The position numbers and the translations under genes were made by a program. From the NCBI GenBank assembly GCA_002049455.2, contig KV919159.1:1-60905 (forward strand): DNA of 60,905 nucleotides, given 5' to 3'. Source of the DNA: Porphyra umbilicalis. Taxonomy: Eukaryota; Rhodophyta; Bangiophyceae; Bangiales; Bangiaceae. This document shows positions 20,048 to 29,909 of the stretch, piece by piece (position 1 is the first letter of the stretch; each line of letters starts with the position of its first letter). The notes beneath the pieces are model-generated. The model had not been told where the DNA came from and did not search any database. It worked only from the letters and a program-made list of their open reading frames with translations.

Positions 20048-20871
20048 TTGCTTACATGTGCCCACCCAGCCTGGAAATCGACATCAGCTCCTCTTTTTTC
20101 TGCACTTCTGGCAAGGAGACAGTAGAAAATCTCAAGATCTCGCATGGGCAGCTTGCTCCGTGCCAAGAAAATCGGATCAAGGGGCAACCAACAGTGAGTT
20201 CTGCTGGATGCAAGGTCCTGGCATCGAATGCGGGCTTTCTATTGGCTTCGATGCCTTCTTACTGTCGTTTTCGACCAATAGAATGCTGTTATTCACAGTC
20301 AGTCTCTGTCTCTGTCCCCCAGGACAAAATTCGGGGATCAGCAATATTGATGCGGTGCCTGTTCTTCCTGTACGCGACGATGGCGCGGACTATTCGAAGG
20401 ACCGGCAAGACGCTGAGGGGGACGACTCGAGTGATGACGATAGAAGCGCGGAGTACCAGTAGTGCGTTAGAGTGCGTATTGGACAGTGACTTCAAAAGTT
20501 CTTTTTCCCCGTTGGGCAGGGTTCTTTTTTCGTACTTACTTCGTCTTTGCGTCCGACAGAGAACATCCCTCTCGCGTCGGTCCCGGGTAGCTTACCACGC
20601 CATCAGCGGCAGAGATCTGCGCGATAGCCGCACGCTGTTCGCCGTCACGCCGACTTTGCGCCGATGCTGAGCCGCCGTGCTGTGACTTTCGCACGCCGCC
20701 GCCGTCGGCGCGTCAGTAACAACTGTGCGTGCGTGGCGGCGGCGGCCTTTGGGCAGGTCTCCCTTTCAAATAGCAGCCAACGCAGGCTCCACAGAACACG
20801 CTCACGAAGACACACAGATGTAAGGAAAAAAAAAACGCGAGGCGGGAAAAAAAATCTTTGTTCGACTCTAG

Positions 20872-22984
20872 TTAAAGGTACGGCTCCAAAAGCGGGGCTC
20901 TGTCCACCCATACGTCCTCCACCAGGTCGTACCTACGCTTCAGGTGCTCCTCCTCGCTCCGTGTCTCTGCCCAGGCGCCTAGCGCTTGCCCAAAAGTGCC
21001 TACAGGTTGCCAGAAGACGTGCACAATGGCAGGCGCAATGGCTGAGGGGGGATCACCGCCCCTCACAAGACCGTCCCCATCTTCCTGCATTCCCTCAGCA
21101 CCACCGCTGACCGCCTCACTAACGCCGACGGCAGCGGCCGCCGCCGCAACTCCCCCAGCACCCCCCCCCGCAACCAAATCGCCGCCGGTGGATGCATTAC
21201 CGCCGGCGGCGGCCGCTCCTCCATTACCGCCGCCGGTGTCCCCTGCGGCGCCGCCGTGCGCACCCGTATCACCCGCCGTCTCGCCGCCGCCTGCCGCCTG
21301 ACCGCCGGCGGCAGCGGCCGCCGCCGCAAGTCCTCCAGCACCCCCCCCCCGCAACCAAATCGCCGCCGGCGGATGCATCACGGCATGCGGCGGCCGCTCC
21401 TCTATTGCCGTCGCCGACATTGCCGGCGGCGCCTCCGTGCTCACCTGCAGGCGCCGCCGCCCCGCCGCTGCTGGCCGCCTGCCTGCCAGTGGCAGCGGCC
21501 GCCGACGCAACTCCTTCAGCACCCCCCCTCGCAACCAAATCGCCGCTGGCGGATGCATCACCGCCGGCGGCGGCCGCTCCTCCGTTACCGCCGCCGGCGT
21601 TGCCGGCGGCGCCGCCGTGCCCACCCGCAGGCCCCGATGCCCCGCCACCGCCGGCCGCCTGACCGCCGGCGGCAGCGGCCGCCGCCACAACTACCCCAGC
21701 ATCCCGTTCCGCAACCAAATCGCCGCCGGCGGATGCATCACTGCCGGCGGCGGCGGCTCGTCCATTACCGTCGCCGGTTGCCCCGGCGGCGCTGCCGTGC
21801 GCACCCGTATCACCCGCCGCCCCACCGCCGCCGGCCGCTTGACCGCCGGCGGCCATACGGGTGCGGGACACATACCCGTCGCGTCGCTTCTCGGTGACCA
21901 TGTTGTGCAGGATGGCCACCGCCTTAGTGACGGTGACCATCTGCTCAACGGTGGTGTACTTGGCAGGGTGGAAAGCCACATGAAAACGTGCCGTAAGCAC
22001 GGCATACAGTCGTTCGACATCCTCTCGCATGGCTTCTTGAAGTCGGTTAAATGTAACCTCTACTTCTGTCGTGGGGTCAGGAAACGGAGAGACGAAAAAC
22101 GCAATCCGAGGATCAATACCATCCACAAGATAATACAGGAGCGTAGGGGTCGTGCCCTTAGCAGTGTAAGAAAATGTACGGGGCGGCCATTCTCCCTTGG
22201 TAACGGATAAATAGATAGGGGAAACATGCAGAACGTTGAGGTCGTTGTGAGATCCAGGACACCCCACAAATAAATGCCAAATCCAGAGGTCCTCATCACA
22301 AACCGTCTCCATCACCACGGATCGCTTCTCGTGATGATTCTGGTACATGCCAGCGAACGCCTTAGGGCAGTTGCGCCACTCCCAGTGGCTGCAGTGTAGG
22401 GAGCCCATGCACCCGGGCATCCCGCGCTCAGCATTGCGCGTCAGAATGCGCTGTAGTTCTTCAGGGGTAGAGGCACGCAAATATGACGGTCCAAACTCAT
22501 CCACAATAAAGCGCATCAACTCTCGCACCGACATAGCAATAGTTGAAGCGGACAGTCGCACATATTCATCAGTCCTGTCCGGCGCCTCCACGTACGCAAT
22601 GACTCGAAAAGCCGCAACCGCCTTTTGCAAGGGGTGAGCCTGCAGCCGGCCAGTCGCATTGATGCGCTGCGCAAAAAAAGGTCGGTCCTTCACGGCATTG
22701 TATATACGAAGAAACACGCTGCGCGGCACGCGGAACCGACGCTCAAAGTCAACCTCGTTGTAGACAGGCGGCTCCCAATTGAGACCAAAATAATCTCTCA
22801 GAATAGCACGCAAACCTGAACGGAAGTTACGCCACTTAGTCGGCCGACGGCCCGGCACAGATCCAATATAACGCGGCCGCCGGTGCACCCGAGACCCATG
22901 GGCACGCTTCCGCCAATGATGCAACGCGTGTATGTGTGCCGCAACCGCCGAAGCAATTTGTAGGTCCCCCGTATCCTCCAGCAT
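20872..22984 (-). pseudogene. PIF/Harbinger DDE transposase, His for first Asp, frameshifted
   Basis: The most likely start is the ATG at 22984 (MLEDTGDLQIASAVAAHIHA). A helix-rich N-terminal region contains PPVYNEVDFERRFRVPRSVF. The nuclease core follows: GSLHCSHWEWRNCPKAF at about residue 190, PGSHNDLNVLH at about 245 and AMREDVERLYAVL at about 321. The family motif is GS(I/L)DCxHW, so the first catalytic Asp is His (CAC); the second Asp and the Glu are present. After ILHNMV comes a Gly/Ala tail of about 60-residue repeats. The frame breaks in a run of ten C (about 21341-21350), and the other frame continues the repeat and ends with RYDLVEDVWVDRAPLL at 20872. That ending is like a normal Harbinger C-terminus. 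Convergent with the Myb/SANT gene. Confidence 0.8.
21128..21850 (-). repeat. Four tandem units of about 180 bp inside the transposase gene
   Basis: Phrases such as GCAGCGGCCGCCGCCGCAA recur at about 21130, 21310, 21492 and 21672, giving a period of about 180-182 bp (60 codons). Each unit includes the words AACCAAATCGCCGCCGG and GGATGCAT. In protein they read as Ala/Gly-rich blocks with ASAGGDLVA and AGDTGAHG-like phrases. The last units are out of frame with the first because of the poly-C frameshift. Confidence 0.85.
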
Positions 22985-23573
22985 CGCGTCAGCGGACAAA
23001 TCAAAGGGTCTTCCATCGCGCGAAGAATACGGTCGCCACAATGGCGGCGGCGGCCGGCCGTCGACGACGGCGGCGCCGCGCTGACGGTGCCACCTGCACA
23101 CAAATCTCCCCAGCACCCCATAGAGAACACACAGCACGGACAGAACAGCTTTCCTTTCGCCCGCCCCCCCGTCGGATCGCTTCGATGCCCCCGGCTGGAG
23201 CCCCGAAACGGTCGCACCCCGTGGTGGAGGCGCGGTCGCCTGTGGTCGCGTGCTCAATGCGACGGTCCGTAGTAGTCGCGATACCGTTGCGAACGGTGAG
23301 CGCCCGAACGCTCTCCCGCGACACAAAGTGCATGGTTTGTCACTGCAGTTTTCTAAAAAGCCGGATGCCACGACACAGGCATTTCGAACGGCGACGAAAG
23401 CAGCGCCAGCCAATGAGAGAGCTGAAAAAGATGGGGAGGAGAGCTCCGACTCCCCAAATCGTGCTGAGAATGGGGGACTAGGGCCTCACCCCCCATTTTC
23501 TGCCCGCTGAATGTGTGTGTACTTATGTGATTCCGATCAACTAGATTCGAGTTTTCTCTTGTGAATTTTCCCC

Positions 23574-24284
23574 GGCCTTTAGGACAGGGTGCTCTCAAAG
23601 TGTAGTGATGCACACATATACTTATATCACAGGACTTGCTCTCCGTTTCAGAGGTGGCAGTCTGCATTCGTGTATTCAGAAATCTGAGGGCGTGTCAGCG
23701 TTGGATGGGTCGCGATGACGTTAACAGCGAATAGAGTTACGTTGCTGAGAGGGACTGCCCTGCCGCAAAGGTCACAGGGTCTGGACGGCGCGTGCCCCCC
23801 TGCCCCCCCCGACCACCCCGAGTTGCGCGCGGCGACCACGCGCAGCGACTTCCGGGGTTCGACGCGCCCACGATGACCCGCGGGTGATCATGCCTGCGCG
23901 CTTGCTTCTGTTGCAGCGGCGCGTCGGCGGTTGCTGAGGCCATCTACCGTCGCGGTTAGGGGCACCGCGTCGCGCGGCGGTCAATTCCACTCGCCCACCC
24001 GTGCGCTGTGTCGGCCGCCCCGCCCGCCGAGCGCATGTGCGCTGCGCGGCGGGGTGACGGTCCTGCCCTTGGGCGATGCGCGACGCCGGCGGGCCGCCCC
24101 GGCTGCGATGGCGGTGGTGGCACCCCTTTCCCCGGCTCACGCCCCCCCCGCCACGGAAACGTGGCTGTACGTGCCCCCGGGCGTTCTCGCGGCCATGGAG
24201 CCAGCCGGCGTGCCCGGTGTCGACGCGTCGCCAAGCGCGCCACCGCCCTGATGGCCAGGGTTTTGCACGCACGTGCCTAGAATG
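23574..24284. repeat. Dispersed 0.71-kb repeat, copy 1
   Basis: Direct, high-identity match to 40811-41520; both copies start GGCCTTTAGGACAGGG and end GCACGTGCCT-GAATG. Long ORFs occur on both strands in both copies. The plus-strand frame ending in PAGVPGV-ASPSAP and the minus-strand frame ending in TNADCHL are each kept open, which high identity alone could explain. Copy 1 lies between the Harbinger transposase and the solo TIR. Confidence 0.85.
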
Positions 24285-24385
24285 GGGTGCCCGACGTTGC
24301 TGTGGAGCCGTCCCCAACCCCGAGAGCCTAAAATGAGCCACGTGGAGCATTTGAAAGACACGTTTCTGATACGTATACACATTCG

Positions 24386-24415
24386 GACTTGGGGAAGACG
24401 TTGTTGGGTGTGCTC
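24386..24415. repeat. Solo right terminus of a Harbinger-type element
   Basis: The reverse complement reads GAGCACACCCAACAACGTC and matches the outer TIR of elements 1 and 2. The next three bases are TGA. It is correctly placed to be the right end of the Myb/SANT plus transposase element, but no matching left end was found upstream. Confidence 0.65.
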
Positions 24416-24724
24416 TGACAACCCCGGCTCATTGCGAGTGGCATCCGATGACAAATGTGGTTCCCATCCAGAGTACGCTGGAAAGGCCCACGAATGTGAA
24501 TTGAGCTTAGTTGGTGGGTCGATGTACGCTCAGCTCTTCGCTCTCAGCCATTTACGCAGTAGTGTAAAATGTATTTTTCTAGATTACAGTACGCGGTTGC
24601 TTGACCATATGGTCGCATGAAAGGTCTTGATCGCTGCCCTACACTCGAGGGCATTTTCGTCTCACACGCTCCGTGTGGAGCAGAGCATGCACGCACGATG
24701 CAGAACGGCACGACATGGCATGGC

Positions 24725-24732
24725 TCTGCACG
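24725..24732. repeat. Target-site duplication TCTGCACG (left)
   Basis: Exact 8-bp match to 27738-27745, flanking the hAT element. Confidence 0.95.
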
Positions 24733-27700
24733 CAGGGTTGCAAGTTTACGGTCTACTCATCCGCTGAAGGCTTCATTTCAGTATAATTATAGAAAGGGTG
24801 ACAGTATAGTTATAGTAAGCATTTGTGGAAGACTTATGCGTTCCACGTTCCAATATATATCAAAAATTGTTCCGACCGTTTCGCCTGGCGATTTACCTTG
24901 TCACAGGCAATAGCGCGAGCTTACGGTGGCGCTGCGGGCAATGCCAGGCAGCCGTTTCGCGGGGGAGGGGGGAGCTCGGCAATGCCAGCCAGCCGTTTCG
25001 CTGGGGGGGGCGGCGCTGACGGCATTGCCAGGCAGCCATTTCGTGGGGGGCGGCGGCACTGGCTGTGTCGCCAGAGCGCGTTGTGGCTGGAGCACTGGGG
25101 GGGCCTGCGGGCACAGCTCTCGCCGGGCGCCCATGCCTGCCCCGCACGCAACACTGCCCACCGCCTGCCCGAGCCCCCCTCCCAGGTGCACAGTGCTCAT
25201 GCGCGGCCGTCGCCCACCGCCTACCCCCCCCTCCACATAAGAGCGGGGGGCACAACAGGGGCCCACTCCCCCCCACGTCCAGGCCACTCATCCCTCCACA
25301 CCTGGACCACTCCCACCCCCGACGCCCCCGCCCCCCCCTCCCCCAGCGCCACGCCCACCCCCCCCCCGTGCCCCCCCCTCCCGCCCCCCCCCCCCCGCGT
25401 GCCATGGGGGCTGCCAAGGACCCCGTCTGGGCCTACTTCACTGCCACCGACGACCCGCGGCGCTTTGTGTGCAAGTTTTGCACCAAAACCCTCTTTAGCA
25501 ATCCGACGATGCTCAAGAAGCACGTGGTCTCCAAGGTGTGCACCCCGCCGGCCGACGTTTACCGCATCCTCCTTGAGCGGCTCGTCGGCAACCAACGCAA
25601 GGACACCCTGGGCTCCAGCCGTCGCCGGGAGAAGCTGGTCGACTTGACGCGCGACCGGGTGCATGACGCGTCTGCGGGGGGGCCGTCCATGTACACGGAG
25701 AGCACTGTCCGGGCGGGCGGTAGCGGTTCTGGTGTTCGTGTCGGCGGTGGCCCTCTATCGCCGTATGTGCGGTCGCTGTCCAGCAGGGAGTGCGCCGACC
25801 TCGACGCCCGGTGTGCACGGTGGCTGTTTCTCAGTGCGCTCCCCCTGCGCACGACTGACGCTCCTCCCTTTCAGGCCTTCTGCAAGGGGCTCAACGCGGC
25901 CTACAAGCCACCGTCGCGCTTCCCCTTGGCCGGTCCCCTACTCGACCGGGAGTTTGCAGCCCAGTCGGTGCTGGTGGACGCATTTGTGGCGCGCCGTGTG
26001 GCTGCTGGGGACATCATCATTGGCGGTGACGGCTGGACGGACCGGCAGCGCAACAGCATCTGCAACGTCATGCTCTTCACCCCCGATCCGCTGTACGTGG
26101 AGACGGACATGTGGCCCGAGCAGCGGCACACGGCCGACAACACGGCGGCGTTCTTCATGAAGCGCATCGAGGCGCTGGGCAAGAGGAGCGTATGTGCTTT
26201 TGTGTCGGATACGGAGCCCAAGATGCGTGCCGTCTGGGGCAGCCTACAGGAGGAGTACCCCTGATGCTGATGGTGCCGTGCGCGGCACATCGTTTTGACC
26301 TCCTCTTCTCTGACCTGTGCAAGTACGGGGCGCTGGCGGACGCGGTGGCTTTTTGCAATCAAATGACCCAGTACTGGAGGAACCACAACCTCCCCAAGAT
26401 GGTGCTCGCGCGGTGCCAGCGCGCCGAGTATGACGGCAAGGTCATCCAGCTACAGCGGCCCGCCACGACGAGGTGGAAATCGCAGCTGGTGGCTGCCTTG
26501 TCGTTGGCGGACACCCAAGACGCGATGTAAAAGGCGGTCGTGGACGCCGCGTTCAAGTCACAGTGCCTCCGAGGGGGCACGACCGAGCAGAGGGGGGCGG
26601 CGGAGGAGGCAGCCAAGGCGGTGCGGGACGAGGGGAAGTGGGGGGCTCTGACGTTGCTGGTCAAGTTGCTACGGCCGCTTGCCACGGCGCTCGACAGCGG
26701 CCAGGCGAACGTTCGCGGGCTCGGGTCTGTGCGCCGTAGCTTCTACGAGGTGGAGGCGCACTTTGGCAACTTTGACTACGACATCGCCGGCCGGCGGGGC
26801 GACGGTGGCGACCGATTGCGCTTCAAGCAGCACACGCTACGGTGCCTGCAGGAGCGGAAGCGGTACACGTTGCGGCCCATCCACTCTTTGGCGTACCTGC
26901 TTGACCCCCGGTATACCGACGCGGCAGAGCAACCGGACGCGGCGGAGGCCACCGAGGCCTTTGCGCTCCTCAAGGAGCTGGTGGCGGCGCACGACGTCAA
27001 GGTAGCGCTGGCGCTTCACGGTGTCGACGACGAGAGCAGCCTGCCCGCGTCGTATAGCACGACCACACAAGAGCACATCATGCATGAGGACGCGCAGTTC
27101 AAGTCCAAGGCGGGGGGGCGGTTTGAGCTGGACGTTGTGTGGGAGGTGTCCACGGTGCGTGACCCGCTGTGCTGGTGGGTGTCGTGGGGCAAGCACGTGC
27201 CGAGCCTCCAGGCCGTGGCCGTGCGCATCATGAAGGTACCGGTCGGGTTTGCGGCCGGGGAGCGGTCGTTTTCCAACGCGTCGCATATCCAGAGCCCCGT
27301 GCGCACGCGGCTCTCCCACGCGCGGCTGCACAAGCTGCTCTACATCTACTACAACTCGAGGGCATTGCCCCATGTGGACGCGACGGCCGGGCTGCCTGTG
27401 ACGGCTTGCACCGCCGGGAGCTCTGGCGCAGGCGGGAGGACGGACCCGTGTGGGGATGTGGATGACGGGTCGAAGCTGGAGGGCGACGTAGGGGAGCCGT
27501 CTTTGGGTGAGGCGGGGCTCCTTTTTGCGGAACAGATGGAGGACGAGGAAGGGCCGATGGTGGGGGACGATGTTAATGCTGGTACTTAGATACAACTTTA
27601 CATGAGTAAATGGAAAGCAACTACCTACACGTGGTGCACACGTTGCATAATTATAGTCTGCCGATCCATGGTTTGCATTAATACAGTGAAAATTTCAGGT

Positions 27701-27737
27701 GTATTAATCCGACTATAATTATCCCCTCTCAACCCTG
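24733..27737 (+). mobile_element. hAT transposon, 3.0 kb, complete ends
   Basis: The left end is CAGGGTTGCAAGTTTACGG; the right end reads CAGGGTTGAGAGGGGATAAT on the other strand. The shared outer part is CAGGGTTG. The 8-bp duplication TCTGCACG borders both ends. Subterminal AT-rich words TATAATTATAG (about 24780) and CATAATTATAG/CTATAATTATC (about 27647 and 27711) are inverted relative to each other. It contains one transposase gene preceded by a C-rich tract. Confidence 0.95.
25404..27589 (+). pseudogene. hAT transposase with one frameshift and one nonsense codon
   Basis: The first ATG after the C-rich leader is at 25404 (MGAAKDPVWAYFTATDDPRR). Residues 9-45 are a BED-type zinc finger (VCKFC... 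with KKHVVSKVC). The DUF659/RNase H-like part starts near residue 200 (GDIIIGGDGWTDRQRNS) and includes CAFVSDTEPKMRAVW. The frame breaks at about 26258 in the C-run after EEYP and continues one base out of register with LMLMVPCAAHRFDLLF. A TAA at 26528 interrupts the frame after DTQDAM. The C-terminal dimerisation region is clear: RDPLCWWVSW...VPVGFAAGERSFSNASHI...LHKLLYIYYNSR. It ends with an acidic tail at 27589. Only two lesions suggest recent inactivation, or errors in the assembly. Confidence 0.9.
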
Positions 27738-27745
27738 TCTGCACG

Positions 27746-28584
27746 GCAGTGCCGCGCTGTGCCGCGCTAGATTCGTACGGCGTAGCTACGGAATCGTCTC
27801 GTTCGTTGCATGGCAAGCACCTGAGCAGACGTGATCACTTTCGAGCCCGACCCCCACTCACTGCGATCAAGCAGAGTCGGTTGTACGGGTGGGCGACATT
27901 CAGGCTCCGATCGGCTCGGCGGCTCGCGCTTTGGACTGTCGTGTCGGCTGGCGATACGAGCCGGGTCGAAGCTTGGTGAGTGGTCGCATGCTACGCAAAA
28001 CCCAGTCCAGCTCATGCCGGTCGATAGTCCCCAGGACACAGGTCCCGCCGCCAAGCTTGTGCAGGCGCCGACCGTCAGCCCAGTAGCGCTGTTCACGGAA
28101 GCCTCTCGGGACGCGGGGCTCCTTGATGTGTCAATTGAGCCATTGGGAGGGCCGACCACATCAGGCGAGCGCCCTCGCGGGCCCCCATTTGCGATGCGGC
28201 GGCGGCGGTGTGGCGCATATTGTGGTGCAAAATGGTTCGGTCCGTGTGGCCACTTCAGGCCGGCGGCTGGACGGGAGTGGGCGGGCTCGTCGAACAACCA
28301 CCGCCTCGGCGACGACAAGAGGTCCGCGGAGCGGTCCGCTTGCGTCTCGCACCCGTCATCATCACGCCGCCTCGCACTAGAGTCTAGTAGCTGGCAGCCC
28401 GCGCGGGCTGCCTTCAATGGACTGCCATCCCGGCGGGCGGCGCGTGGTGCTTATTTTCGTCTGAGACGACCCTATCGGCGACTTGCTGCCCGGTGTCGTT
28501 CGTGGGCCTGTGGCCCGCCTTTGCCGCCCCGGTTGCTAGTGGCTGCGTGACTGCTCGTTTTCTCTCGTTCTCCGGCCGGGCGTC
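27746..28584. other. Intergenic DNA with a 20-bp perfect palindrome
   Basis: No supported gene. The sequence GGCAGCCCGCGCGGGCTGCC at 28393-28412 is perfectly self-complementary and lies about 170 bp upstream of the ORF at 28585, so it could be a promoter element or hairpin. Confidence 0.4.
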
Positions 28585-29334
28585 ATGGCATCGGCGCAAT
28601 ACCGCCCCCCGGCGTCGCCTAAGTCAGTCTTGATGCTCGACAGCAGCAACGAGTTTTCCGACAGCGAGGATGCGTCGCATTCGGCCCGTGCCCACCCATG
28701 TATCGTGTGGCTTTTCACAATGGCGGACGTATACAATGACGGAAACCTGCGCAAGACTATCCGAGCGCTTCTTGAGTACGCGCCCGCACAGTGGGACATG
28801 GCGGTGGTGCTGACGCGGACGACGAGTTTGGCGTCGACACCCGCAACGAATGAACACCTTGCGACTTTTGACGGCGTCATCAGCAAGACCCACGGCGACT
28901 GGCTGTCCCGCATGGCCGTGCGCTACGGCTTGGCTTCAGGCGCCGAAGCGCTTCTGCGCCTGCTCGCGTACGGGGCCAAGTGCGAGGAGCGGGCAGACGA
29001 CATTTTTGGGGTGACATGGGTGCGTACAACGACGCTGACAATCATGTTGGACGTTGGAATGTACTCTGGGCTGCTGACGGCGGAGCCGCTGAGCTTCCGC
29101 CTCTCTCCCAAGGCGCTTTACTGCCACGTGGAGCGGCCTCGCGGGCAGGGGCGGGTCAATGAAGTCATCTGGGGCATCCGCTGGACCATCTACACTGCTG
29201 GGGAGGCATGGGTGGCGGGCCGGGCGGTGCTGGTGGCCGGTATGTCGTGGCTCCAAGAGTGGCTGGCCAACGGCGGCAGCCGGGGCTTCTACGTGGACCT
29301 GCTGTTCAAACGGGCGGACCGGTACACGTATTGA
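28585..29334 (+). CDS. Hypothetical protein, 249 residues, orphan
   Basis: This intact ORF has an ATG start and protein-like composition. I recognise no family. It begins with a Ser/Pro-rich, acidic segment (NEFSDSEDASHS), then a compact region with several hydrophobic helices: LRKTIRALLEYAPAQWDMAV, WLSRMAVRYGLASGAEALLRL, TLTIMLDVGMYSGLLTA and GEAWVAGRAVLVAGMSWLQE. The last could be membrane-associated, but it is short and contains charged residues. It ends FYVDLLFKRADRYTY. Its composition differs from the Pro/Arg/Ala-rich shadow ORFs nearby. It lies on the opposite strand to the starch synthase, tail to tail with it (575 bp between stops). It may be a host gene or the second gene of an unrecognised mobile element. 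Confidence 0.5.
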   Translation: MASAQYRPPASPKSVLMLDSSNEFSDSEDASHSARAHPCIVWLFTMADVYNDGNLRKTIRALLEYAPAQWDMAVVLTRTTSLASTPATNEHLATFDGVISKTHGDWLSRMAVRYGLASGAEALLRLLAYGAKCEERADDIFGVTWVRTTTLTIMLDVGMYSGLLTAEPLSFRLSPKALYCHVERPRGQGRVNEVIWGIRWTIYTAGEAWVAGRAVLVAGMSWLQEWLANGGSRGFYVDLLFKRADRYTY

Positions 29335-29909
29335 GGGGGAGCGGCGGCCGATCGACTCGGCAGCAGACTGGACTCCCCCGACACACAGCGGACGTGACGC
29401 GCCAGCGGCGTGGCTACGCCCCTGGCCACGGTCGGCGGACCTTGTCGACGAGTGGTGGCGACGAGCACCTGTTCAAGTACTCACAGGTGCAGTACCCATG
29501 GGCAGCTGGTTGTGTTCGCCCTTTCAGCCGGCTAGGGTGGCGTTCTTCCTGACTGCGGAAGGCAAGGGCAGCAGCAACCAACCGCCCCAGGTGGCGTGGG
29601 CGCCCGGTGGACGCAGTTCGGCCGCGACCGAGGCGGGGTCGCCCGCCAGCCAGCTTGAGAGACTGGCCGATCTGAAGTGTCAGGGAGATGCGATGGCGCC
29701 CTCCTCGTGACCAGTGGGGTCTCGTGGAGGACCTGTAAATTGGTTCTTTCGTAGTCATCGCAGGAGAGGAAGAGAAACAAGAGCAGTAGCAGAAAAAAAA
29801 ATGAGAACGATCCCTAAACCCACACAACCTTCGCCACACGCGGGCAGAAAAGGTGGAAAGCGTATGCAAGATTGGGTGGCCAGTCCACAGCCGCACCCCC
29901 GGTGGCGCA
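29335..29909. other. Convergent 3' region between the orphan ORF and the synthase
   Basis: Probably the 3' untranslated regions of the two flanking genes. A run of nine A at about 29794-29802 lies on the plus strand. No further gene is seen. Confidence 0.4.

Noticed and set aside
23931..24251. Protein-coding call for the 0.71-kb repeat (plus frame ending PAGVPGV-ASPSAP)
   Set aside because: Frame conservation in two high-identity copies is expected even without selection, and minus-strand frames are equally open.
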